45,260 nucleotides of DNA. It comes from Streptomyces populi (GTDB taxonomy: Bacteria > Actinomycetota > Actinomycetes > Streptomycetales > Streptomycetaceae). Shown in pieces: positions 16,730 to 23,637 of this stretch. Position numbers and translations under genes: made by a program. Each line of letters begins with the position of its first letter. Within the stretch, counting starts at the first letter, position 1. The stretch is taken from assembly GCF_002911015.1 (NCBI RefSeq), contig NZ_KZ626906.1, forward strand, positions 1 to 45,260. The letters run 5' to 3'. Under the pieces are notes generated by a model, which saw nothing but the letters and a program-made list of their open reading frames with translations, did not search any database and had not been told where the DNA came from.

Positions 16730-17367
16730 GAGTCCGGGGCAGAGCGGCCCTGAAGGCGGGGAGTTCGGCACTGGCCGGGCTCGCCGCCCTCGGCCTTTTC
16801 GTGACCGCGTGCGCCACCGGCGGCACCGGTGCCCGCGACGAGGGTCCGGCGGGCAGCGACGCGGTCGCCAAGGGCAGCATCAAGCCCGTCGTCTCCGGCT
16901 CGCCGTCCAGGACGCCCGAGCGCGTGGACGCGGTCGGGATCGTCAAGGGTGACCCGTCGGTCAGCGCCGCGGTCAAGCGCGATCTGAAGCCGTGCGTCGC
17001 CGACGAGTACCCGGTCGACGTGTCGTACGGGAACCTGACCGGCGGACCCGCGAACGACATCGTGATCAACGTGATGACCTGTGCCGACGCCGTGGGTGTC
17101 GGCAGCTACGTCTATCGCGAGGAGAACGGCCGGTACCAGAATGTCTTCAAGGCCGAGGAGCCCCCGGTCTACGCCGAGATCGACCGGGGCGACCTGGTGA
17201 TCACCCAGCAGCTGTACGCGAAGGGCGACCCCGTGTCGTACCCCTCCAGCGAGGAAGTGATCACCTACGGCTGGTCCGTGACGCGCTTCGTCGAGCGGTC
17301 CCGGATCCACAACGACTACAGCAACGCGGTGGGCGGCTCCAACTCGCCCGCCCCGGACGCGAACTGA
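16717..17367 (+). CDS. cseA: CseA lipoprotein, negative modulator of the SigE system
   Basis: 216 residues from a TTG start (16717) with GAGGAG 8 nt upstream. The N-terminus is a type II signal peptide with lipobox VTAC (C32), so the mature protein is a lipoprotein outside the membrane. The remaining domain (about 85-200) has two Cys (KPCVADE, VMTCADA) that could pair, and no known enzyme motif. In S. coelicolor CseA sits between sigE and cseB and deletion raises sigE expression, so it is thought to damp CseC signalling. The start lies inside the end of sigE (13-nt overlap), giving translational coupling. A hairpin with four T falls inside codons 19-28. Confidence 0.93.
   Translation: MRGLGVRGRAALKAGSSALAGLAALGLFVTACATGGTGARDEGPAGSDAVAKGSIKPVVSGSPSRTPERVDAVGIVKGDPSVSAAVKRDLKPCVADEYPVDVSYGNLTGGPANDIVINVMTCADAVGVGSYVYREENGRYQNVFKAEEPPVYAEIDRGDLVITQQLYAKGDPVSYPSSEEVITYGWSVTRFVERSRIHNDYSNAVGGSNSPAPDAN
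16773..16799 (+). terminator. Candidate attenuator inside the start of cseA
   Basis: GGCCGGGC and GCCCTCGGCC (16773-16795) fold into a GC-rich stem with a 2-nt bulge, followed by TTTT (16796-16799), 44 nt past the sigE stop. In S. coelicolor most sigE transcripts are reported to end just after sigE, and this is the obvious place for it. Readthrough would feed cseA-cseB-cseC. Confidence 0.55.
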
Positions 17368-17384
17368 ACGGGCGGAGCAGCTGG

Positions 17385-18086
17385 ATGGCAGAGCAGACCC
17401 ATGTCCTGTTCGTCGAGGACGACGACGTCATCCGCGAGGCCACGCAACTCGCCCTGGAGCGCGACGGCTTCGCGGTCACGGCCATGCCCGACGGGCTCTC
17501 CGGCCTGGAGGCGTTCCGCGCCGACCGCCCCGACATCGCCCTGCTGGACGTGATGGTCCCCGGGCTCGACGGTGTCTCGCTGTGCCGTCGTATCCGCGAC
17601 GAGTCGACCGTGCCGGTCATCATGGTGTCCGCGCGCGCCGACTCGATCGACGTCGTGCTCGGTCTGGAGGCCGGGGCCGACGACTACGTGACCAAGCCCT
17701 TCGACGGTGCCGTGCTGGTCGCCCGTATCCGCGCGGTGCTGCGCCGCTTCGGGCACGCGAGCGGGGGCGCGACGGGCGAGGACGCCGCCCCGGGGGTGGG
17801 CGGGGTGCTCGTCTTCGGTGACCTGGAGGTCGACACCGAGGGCATGGAGGTGACCCGGAGCGGTACGCCGGTGGCGCTGACGCCCACCGAGATGCGGCTG
17901 CTCCTGGAGTTCTCGTCCGCGCCGGGGACGGTGCTGAGCCGCGACAAGCTGCTGGAGCGGGTGTGGGACTACGGCTGGGGCGGGGACACCCGGGTGGTCG
18001 ACGTCCATGTGCAGCGGCTGCGTACGAAGATCGGCCAGGACCGTATCGAGACGGTCCGCGGTTTCGGCTACAAGTTGAAGGCCTGA
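17385..18086 (+). CDS. cseB: OmpR-type response regulator CseB
   Basis: 233 residues from ATG 17385 (GGAG 7 nt upstream), 17 nt after cseA. The receiver domain (1-120) has the acidic pocket E11-D12-D13, the phospho-acceptor D55 in LLDVMVPGLDG, a conserved Thr/Ser region (VIMVSARAD) and Lys in YVTKPFDG. The C-terminal winged helix (about 140-233) contains LTPTEMRLLLEF, RVWDYGWGGDTRVVDVHVQR and RGFGYKLKA, typical of the OmpR/PhoB family. Phosphorylated by CseC, it activates the sigE promoter; the GACAACCCC direct repeats at 16048-16067 are the likely target. Confidence 0.96.
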   Translation: MAEQTHVLFVEDDDVIREATQLALERDGFAVTAMPDGLSGLEAFRADRPDIALLDVMVPGLDGVSLCRRIRDESTVPVIMVSARADSIDVVLGLEAGADDYVTKPFDGAVLVARIRAVLRRFGHASGGATGEDAAPGVGGVLVFGDLEVDTEGMEVTRSGTPVALTPTEMRLLLEFSSAPGTVLSRDKLLERVWDYGWGGDTRVVDVHVQRLRTKIGQDRIETVRGFGYKLKA

Positions 18087-18093
18087 GCACGCC

Positions 18094-19626
18094 ATGCGGG
18101 GAATGTTTCGGCGCTCCGCCCCGGGGAGATCCCCGGTCGCGGGGCGGGCACGGGTTCCGGGCGCACGCGCGGAGGCGGGGGGCGATGTGGGCGACGGTTC
18201 GCGCGCGGGCGTCGGTTCCGGCGGGAGCGAGATCCTCGGCGGGGGCAGGCGCCCCGGCGCGGTCAGGGTCAGGGGCCGGAGGATCGGCATCGGCATCGAC
18301 CGGGGCACTGATTCGGGGACGAGCATCCGCACGGGCATCCGCTGGAAGCTCAGCACGGCGATCGCCCTGGTCGGCGCGCTGGTCGCCGTCGCGCTGAGCC
18401 TGGTCGTGCACAACGCCGCCCGCGTCTCGATGCTGGACAACTCGCGCGACCTGGCCGACGAGCGCATCCAGCTCGCCCAGCGCATGTACGGGCCGGGCCG
18501 GCCGCCGCCGTTCGGGGCGAAGATAGACGATCCCTCCATTCCGTCGGACCTGATGGCGAAGGTCTCCGAGGGACGGCGGGCGACCTACGTCTCCGACAGC
18601 CCGAACGGCGTGCCGGACATCTGGGCCGCCGTACCGCTCAGGAACGGCCAGGTGCTGTCCTGGCACGAGCGCTTCACGGACCGCAACGCGGACGTGATGA
18701 AGGACCTCGACCAGGCGCTGATCATCGGCTCCATCGCGGTCGTCTTCGGCGGCAGCGCGCTCGGGGTGCTCATAGGCGGCCAGTTGTCGCGCAGGCTGCG
18801 CAAGGCGGCGGCCGCGGCGAACCGGGTCGCCAAGGGCGAGCCGGACGTCCGGGTGCGGGACGCGATCGGCGGTGTCGTGCTCGACGAGACCGACGACCTC
18901 GCGCGGGCCGTGGACGCCATGGCCGACGCGCTCCAGCAGCGCCTGGAGGCCGAGCGCCGGGTGACCGCCGACATCGCCCATGAACTGCGCACCCCGGTGA
19001 CCGGACTGCTCACGGCGGCCGAACTCCTGCCGCCCGGCCGCCCCACCGAACTCGTGCGGGACCGCGCGCAGGCCATGCGCACGCTCGTCGAGGACGTCCT
19101 GGAGGTCGCCCGGCTCGACGGGGCCTCCGAGCGGGCCGAGTTGCAGGACATCATGCTGGGCGAGTTCGTGTCCCGGCGGATCGCCGCCAAGGGGGCGGAC
19201 GTCGAGGTGCGCGTGGTGCACGAGTCGGAGGTCACGACGGACCCGCGCCGGCTGGAGCGCGTCCTGCTCAACCTCCTCGCGAACGCGGCCCGGCACGGCA
19301 GGCCGCCCATCCAGGTCACCGTCGAGGGCCGTGTCATCCGCGTCCGCGACCACGGCCCGGGTTTCCCCGAGAAGCTCCTCGCCGAGGGGCCGAGCCGCTT
19401 CCGCACCGGCAGCACCGACCGTGCGGGCGACGGCCACGGCCTCGGCCTCACCATCGCCGCGGGCCAGGCCCGGGTGCTCGGCGCCCGGCTGACCTTCCGC
19501 AACGTACGGCCCATCGGGGCCCCCCACGACATACCCGCCGAGGGCGCGGTCGCGGTGCTGTGGCTGCCGGAGCACGCGCCGACCAACACCGGGAGCTATC
19601 CGATGCTTCAGACGCCCGGGAAGTAG
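18094..19626 (+). CDS. cseC: Sensor histidine kinase CseC
   Basis: 510 residues, 7 nt after cseB. An unusually long Gly/Arg/Ser-rich cytoplasmic N-terminus (about 85 residues) precedes membrane helix 1 (about 90-107). A sensor loop of about 100 residues follows, then helix 2 (about 208-231), a HAMP segment, and the HisKA dimer domain with phospho-His H296 in IAHELRTP. The HATPase domain has the N box (NLLANAARHG, about 393-402), DHGPGFPE and GHGLGLTIA. It senses wall damage by antibiotics and phosphorylates CseB. The next ATG (18103) lacks a usable SD spacing, so 18094 is kept. It is followed by a strong hairpin. Confidence 0.95.
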   Translation: MRGMFRRSAPGRSPVAGRARVPGARAEAGGDVGDGSRAGVGSGGSEILGGGRRPGAVRVRGRRIGIGIDRGTDSGTSIRTGIRWKLSTAIALVGALVAVALSLVVHNAARVSMLDNSRDLADERIQLAQRMYGPGRPPPFGAKIDDPSIPSDLMAKVSEGRRATYVSDSPNGVPDIWAAVPLRNGQVLSWHERFTDRNADVMKDLDQALIIGSIAVVFGGSALGVLIGGQLSRRLRKAAAAANRVAKGEPDVRVRDAIGGVVLDETDDLARAVDAMADALQQRLEAERRVTADIAHELRTPVTGLLTAAELLPPGRPTELVRDRAQAMRTLVEDVLEVARLDGASERAELQDIMLGEFVSRRIAAKGADVEVRVVHESEVTTDPRRLERVLLNLLANAARHGRPPIQVTVEGRVIRVRDHGPGFPEKLLAEGPSRFRTGSTDRAGDGHGLGLTIAAGQARVLGARLTFRNVRPIGAPHDIPAEGAVAVLWLPEHAPTNTGSYPMLQTPGK

Positions 19627-19671
19627 CCGGGGCCTCGCCGCCGTGGCGGCGGCCGTCACCGCGCACAGGAG

Positions 19672-19704
19672 AAGGCCCCCGGGGCGGACAACGCCGGGGG
19701 CCTT
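19672..19704. terminator. Terminator hairpin between cseC and the efflux gene
   Basis: AAGGCCCCC (19672-19680) pairs with GGGGGCCTT (19696-19704), with a further GGC/GCC inner pairing. It lies 45 nt after cseC and 46 nt beyond the stop of the leftward MFS gene, so it can end both. Confidence 0.75.
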
Positions 19705-19750
19705 CGTCGTGAGGGGTCGAGGGGCCGGGAGGACCGGCCCCGCGATCAGG

Positions 19751-21364
19751 TCAGACCGGCTCGGCGAGCGCGACCTGGGGCGTCTCGTCCGCCGCCTCGC
19801 CCTCGCCGGGCTTGGGGGCTCCCGCCCCCTTCAGCGGGACCTCCTTCACGAACACCGCCGCCACCAGCGCGAGCACGGCGATCGCGGAGCCGAGCAGGAA
19901 CGCGGAGTGCGTACCGGAGGACACCGCGTGCTGGTAGGCGTCCCGGGCCGCGGCGGGCAGCTTCGCCAGGCTGGCCGCGTCGAGCTGCGCCGACTGCTCG
20001 GTCAGCTTGGAGCCCAGCGCCCCGGCCCGCTCGGCCATGACGTCCTGCACCCGGTGGTTGAACAGCGCGCCCATGATGGCGACGCCGAACGACGAGCCGA
20101 GGGTGCGGAAGAGGGTCGTGGACGAGGAGGCGACGCCCATGTCCTTCATCTCGACGCTGTTCTGCGCGACGAGCATCGTGATCTGCATCAGGCAGCCCAT
20201 GCCCGCGCCGAGCACCGCCATGTAGAGACCGGAGGTGAACCTGGTGGTCTCGGTGTCCATCCGCGAGAGCAGGAACAGGCCGATGATCATCAGCACGCTG
20301 CCGACGAGGGGGAAGACCTTGTAGCGGCCGCTGTTGGTGGTGACGCGTCCGGCGACCATCGACACGACGAGCATGGCGCCGAGCATGGGCAGGAGCAGCA
20401 GACCGGAGTTGGTGGCGGAGGCGCCCTGGACGGCCTGCTGGTACAGCGGGAGGAAGAGGACCGCGCCGAACATCACGAAGCCGGTGATGAAGCCGATCGT
20501 GGACATCAGGGTGAAGTTGCGGCTGCGGAAGATGTGCAGCGGAATGACCGGCGCGGCGGCCTTGGTCTGCCAGTAGACGAAGCCGACGAGGGCGGCGACG
20601 CCGATCCCGATCAGCTCCATGATCCGCGCGGAGCCCCAGGCGTACTCGGTGCCGCCCCAGGTGGTGACGAGCACGATGGAGGAGATGCCGAGGGCCAGGA
20701 GGCCGGCACCCAGGTAGTCGATCTTCGCCTGGACGCGCTTCTTCGGCAGGTGCAGCACGGCGCTGACCGCGAGGAGGGCGACGACGCCGAGCGGCAGGTT
20801 GATGTAGAAGGACCAGCGCCAGCCCCAGTGGTCGGTGATGCTGCCGCCGACCAGCGGGCCGAGGATCATGGCGAAGGCCATCACGCCGGCCATCATGCCC
20901 TGGTACTTGCCGCGCTCGCGGGGCGGAATGAGGTCACCGATGATCGCCATGACGCCGACCATCAGACCGCCGGCGCCCAGGCCCTGGATGGCGCGGAAGC
21001 CGATGAGCTGGCCCATGTCCTGGGCCATGCCGCTGAGCGCGGAGCCGATCAGGAAGATCACGATCGAGGTCATGAAGGCGCCCTTGCGCCCGTACATGTC
21101 GCCGACCTTGCCCCAGATCGGGGTGGAGGCCGCGGTGGCGAGGGTGTAGGCGGTGACCACCCAGGACAGGTGCTCCAGGCCGCCCAGCTCGCCGACGATC
21201 GTGGGCATCGCGGTGCCCACGATCATGTTGTCCAGCATCGCGAGCATCATGGTGATCATGAGCGCCATCAGGACGACGCGTACGCTCCGCTGCTGCTTCT
21301 CGCCCTCGGCCGGTTTCCCGGCCTGCTCCACGGCCGGCTCGGCCGCTTTCGTCTCGTCCGCCAT
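19751..21364 (-). CDS. DHA2 family (EmrB/QacA type) drug efflux transporter
   Basis: 537 residues with about 14 predicted membrane helices, as in the DHA2 subfamily of proton-driven multidrug exporters. Family motifs are LDNMIVGTAMPTIVGEL in helix 1, GKVGDMYGRKGAF (motif A), the IQGLGAGGLM stretch and GPLVGGSITDHWGWRWSF (motif C followed by the WRW segment). ATG 21364 is chosen because AGGGGAG lies 8 nt upstream; the GTG at 21373 would sit on top of that SD. It is divergent from a TetR gene, and the shared region carries three copies of one motif, the classic layout of a drug-inducible pump. Substrate unknown. Its -35/-10 (TTGACG-N17-TATTTT) is unusually good for this genome. Confidence 0.95.
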   Translation of the reverse strand: MADETKAAEPAVEQAGKPAEGEKQQRSVRVVLMALMITMMLAMLDNMIVGTAMPTIVGELGGLEHLSWVVTAYTLATAASTPIWGKVGDMYGRKGAFMTSIVIFLIGSALSGMAQDMGQLIGFRAIQGLGAGGLMVGVMAIIGDLIPPRERGKYQGMMAGVMAFAMILGPLVGGSITDHWGWRWSFYINLPLGVVALLAVSAVLHLPKKRVQAKIDYLGAGLLALGISSIVLVTTWGGTEYAWGSARIMELIGIGVAALVGFVYWQTKAAAPVIPLHIFRSRNFTLMSTIGFITGFVMFGAVLFLPLYQQAVQGASATNSGLLLLPMLGAMLVVSMVAGRVTTNSGRYKVFPLVGSVLMIIGLFLLSRMDTETTRFTSGLYMAVLGAGMGCLMQITMLVAQNSVEMKDMGVASSSTTLFRTLGSSFGVAIMGALFNHRVQDVMAERAGALGSKLTEQSAQLDAASLAKLPAAARDAYQHAVSSGTHSAFLLGSAIAVLALVAAVFVKEVPLKGAGAPKPGEGEAADETPQVALAEPV

Positions 21365-21402
21365 CGTTTCCACTCCCCTGGAATTCCCTGCCGCCGTCCG
21401 GT

Positions 21403-21423
21403 ACTTACTTGTCGACCGGCAAG
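21403..21423 (+). promoter_or_regulatory. Operator-like repeat copy 1 (likely TetR site)
   Basis: Starts ACTTACTTGTCGACCGGC and continues AAG. It has an approximate dyad (CTTG...CAAG around TCGACCGG). It lies between the efflux transcription start and its ATG. See copies 2 and 3 for matches. Confidence 0.65.
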
Positions 21424-21438
21424 CTGGCTACACTCAGG

Positions 21439-21467
21439 AAAATAGCCCTCAACTAGCCGGGCGTCAA
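21439..21467 (-). promoter_or_regulatory. Promoter of the DHA2 efflux gene
   Basis: On the minus strand TTGACG (21467-21462), a 17-nt spacer and TATTTT (21444-21439) form a near-consensus housekeeping promoter. Transcription would begin near 21432, giving a leader of about 68 nt. The -35 lies inside one operator-like repeat (21453-21473). Confidence 0.8.
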
Positions 21468-21473
21468 GTAAGT
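21453..21473 (-). promoter_or_regulatory. Operator-like repeat copy 2 (likely TetR site)
   Basis: Read on the minus strand it begins ACTTACTTGACGCCCGGC, matching copy 1 at 18 of 21 positions. With copy 1 it forms a large inverted repeat. It covers the -35 element of the efflux promoter, a position where a bound repressor would block RNA polymerase. Confidence 0.65.
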
Positions 21474-21486
21474 AGGACTAGCTTCA

Positions 21487-21507
21487 CCTGCCTGTCGACA
21501 GGTAAGT
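21487..21507 (-). promoter_or_regulatory. Operator-like repeat copy 3 (likely TetR site)
   Basis: On the minus strand it begins ACTTACCTGTCGACAGGC and matches copy 1 at 18 of 21 positions; the centre CCTGTCGACAGG is a perfect palindrome. It lies 27 nt before the TetR start codon and suggests autoregulation. Confidence 0.65.
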
Positions 21508-21533
21508 TTCAAGGGAGCGCGAGGCATACGAAG

Positions 21534-22145
21534 ATGGGCGGCACCATGGACGGCACCAAGCGGCAGCGCCGGGGCGACACCCGGCAGCGCATCCAGGACG
21601 TAGCCCTCGAACTCTTCTCCGAGCAGGGCTACGAGAAGACCTCGCTGCGTGAGATCGCCGAACACCTCGACGTGACCAAAGCGGCGCTCTACTACCACTT
21701 CAAGACCAAGGAAGAGATCCTCATCAGCATCTTCGAGGATCTGACCCGGCCGCTCGACGAGCTGATCGAGTGGGGCAGGCAGCAGCCGCACAACCTGGAG
21801 ACCAAGCAGGAGGTCCTGCGCCGCTACAGCAACGCCCTCGGCGGCGCGTCGCCGCTCTTCCGCTTCATGCAGGAGAACCAGGCGACGGTGCGCGAGCTGA
21901 GCGTCGGCGAGACCTTCAAGGACCGCATGATCAGCATGCTGGAGATCATCAAGGAGCCCGAGGCGGCGCTGACCGACCAGGTCCGCTGCATCAGCGCGCT
22001 CTTCACGATGCACGCCGGCATGTTCGTCCTCAAGGACGTGGAAGGCGACCCCGAGGACAAGCGCAAGGCCGTCCTGGAGGTCGCCATCGATCTGGTGACA
22101 CAGGCTCACGGAGGCGCGGCGGGCCACGGGGGCGGAGCCTCCTAG
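21534..22145 (+). CDS. TetR family regulator, likely repressor of the divergent efflux pump
   Basis: 203 residues from ATG 21534 (GAGG 9 nt upstream); an ATG at 21546 is also in frame. The HTH reads TRQRIQDVALELFSEQGYEK then TSLREIAEHLDVTKAALYYHF followed by KTKEEI, a textbook TetR/AcrR domain. The C-terminal ligand domain (about 75-190) ends with an Ala/Gly/His-rich tail. Divergent from the DHA2 pump with about 170 nt between start codons holding three related operator-like repeats. By analogy with TetR, QacR and similar pairs it probably represses both genes until a pump substrate binds. The ligand is unknown. Confidence 0.94.
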   Translation: MGGTMDGTKRQRRGDTRQRIQDVALELFSEQGYEKTSLREIAEHLDVTKAALYYHFKTKEEILISIFEDLTRPLDELIEWGRQQPHNLETKQEVLRRYSNALGGASPLFRFMQENQATVRELSVGETFKDRMISMLEIIKEPEAALTDQVRCISALFTMHAGMFVLKDVEGDPEDKRKAVLEVAIDLVTQAHGGAAGHGGGAS

Positions 22146-22467
22146 CCGCCGGATCCCGAAGCCTCAGGGCCGGACCGGTCGACACCAGCCCGGTCGGGGC
22201 CGAACCGCCGGCGCCGGACCGGTCGACACCGGCTCCGGTCCCCGCAGGCTCCGGTCCGCGGAAGGGGAGTCGGCCGACGCCGGTCGCGGGCCGCCCGGCC
22301 GCAGCCGCCCGGCCTCCGCACCGGCTCGCGAAGGCGGTGCCGCCGACGTCCGCTCCGCGCACAGGCGTCGAGCTCCGGCGCCTCTTCCGGCGCCGGGGCT
22401 CGATCGCCCGTTCCGCTCCGGCACTTCACGCCGGGGCCGCACACCGGATCACCGGTGCGGGGGTGGG
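22146..22467. other. 322-nt spacer with a short direct repeat
   Basis: No credible gene. GC-rich, with a 21-nt element beginning GCCGGACCGGTCGACACC at 22169-22189 and again at 22213-22233 (20 of 21 identical, 44-nt period); within each, CCGGT and ACCGG can pair. The element separates the TetR gene from the converging LytM peptidase gene and may help termination. I see nothing else. Confidence 0.55.
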
Positions 22468-23130
22468 TCAGACGGTGACACCCATGCTGTGCAGGAACGC
22501 CACCGGGTTGACGGCCGAGCCGTAGTTCGGGGTCGTACGGATCTCGAAGTGCAGGTGCGGGCCACTGGAGTTGCCGGTGTTGCCGGACAGGGCTATGTGC
22601 TGACCGGTGGCGACGACCTGACCGACGTGCACGTCGATGCGCGACAGGTGGGCGTACTGCGAGTACGTGCCGTTGGCGTGCTTGATGACGACGGCGTTGC
22701 CGTACGCCGGACCGTCACCGGCGCCGTTGGGGCCCGCCTTGACGACGGTGCCGCCGTGGGCGGCCATGACGTTGGTGCCCTGCGGGACGGCGAAGTCCTG
22801 GCCGGAGTGCTTGTGGGCCCACATGCCGCCGGCCTGGTTGAAGCTGGCGGACAGGGAGTACTTCGCGACCGGGTCGACCCAGGAGGCGGCCTTCTTCTTC
22901 GCGGCGGCCTTCTTGGCGACGGTGGCCTTGGTGGCGGCGGCCTTGGCCTGAGCGGCCGCCTGGGTCTGCACCGCGTTGGCCACGGTGGCGCTGCTGCTGA
23001 CGCCCGTTTCGGCGGCGGTCGCGACCCCTGCGCCCAGTACGACCGAGGCGCCCAGGCCGACGGTCAGAACGGCCGCCCGAGTGCGGACCAGGGACGTGAG
23101 GGACTTGCGGGACGTGACGCGCTTCGACAT
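22468..23130 (-). CDS. Secreted M23 (LytM-type) peptidoglycan endopeptidase
   Basis: 220 residues from ATG 23130 (GAGG 7 nt upstream). The signal peptide has a basic start (MSKRVTSRKSLTSLVRTR), a hydrophobic core and a probable Ala-x-Ala cut after GVATAA near residue 40. A Lys/Ala-rich linker (about 55-85) precedes the M23 domain: HSGQDFAVP carries the first zinc His and Asp, and SSGPHLHFEIR carries the HxH motif. All metal ligands needed for activity appear intact. It probably cuts cross-links in peptidoglycan during growth or development. Several Streptomyces wall hydrolases are under a c-di-AMP riboswitch; I looked upstream and did not see the conserved core of one. Confidence 0.94.
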   Translation of the reverse strand: MSKRVTSRKSLTSLVRTRAAVLTVGLGASVVLGAGVATAAETGVSSSATVANAVQTQAAAQAKAAATKATVAKKAAAKKKAASWVDPVAKYSLSASFNQAGGMWAHKHSGQDFAVPQGTNVMAAHGGTVVKAGPNGAGDGPAYGNAVVIKHANGTYSQYAHLSRIDVHVGQVVATGQHIALSGNTGNSSGPHLHFEIRTTPNYGSAVNPVAFLHSMGVTV

Positions 23131-23637
23131 GAATACCTCGTGAGAACGGGGACGGGGGCTTGGAACAACCACTCCGGTGCGGTGCTGGCCACCGAGCGGG
23201 CCATTCATTGGTAACCCGGCCCCCCAGCCACACTCAAACCCCCTATCTACGGTGCTAAGTAGTACTTCACCGCAAAGCTTCCCGAACCTTGACACCTCGG
23301 ACATCCGGCAGGGGATCTTGTCCGTTTGGCCCGGAAAACAGGGTTTAACCCCACTTCAAACCCGTACACCCCTTGCCAAACATCCCCCGGCCCATCGATC
23401 CGGCCGACCCGCCACCACCCCTCCCCACCCTGGAGCGAGGGTCCTTTTTGTCCGTTTTCGCATGTCCACTATCCGCCCTAGTACCGTCCGGGAGGCCTGT
23501 GCGTCATGTCACCGGGGCGCCGGATCCGAGACCCCCGGAATGTGACGCGGGCTACGCTCCGGCCCCTGTTTTCAAGGGCCTTGGGGAACCGGCCGGCCCT
23601 TCACGGACGTCCCACGGCGCGACTGTGCCGACCGGCT
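23131..23637. other. 507-nt non-coding region between the M23 gene and the NACHT remnant
   Basis: Less GC-rich than the surroundings in places. It contains two copies of TTGTCCGTTT (23318-23327 and 23448-23457); the second is followed after a 16-nt gap by TATCCG (23470-23475), a possible rightward promoter. A palindrome AAGTAGTACTT (23257-23267) and GGGTTTAACCC (23341-23351) are also seen, the former near a likely leftward promoter for the M23 gene. No gene is supported here. Confidence 0.5.

Noticed and set aside
19643..21445. 600-codon open frame antisense to the DHA2 pump, rich in His, Asp and Gly
   Set aside because: His/Asp-rich repeats look like a metal-binding protein but come from hydrophobic codons of the pump read in reverse.
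23131..23560. c-di-AMP (ydaO) riboswitch upstream of the secreted M23 peptidase
   Set aside because: Expected because disA is in the window and related hydrolases use it, but the conserved GGGGTGAATC-type core and flanking pairings were not found.
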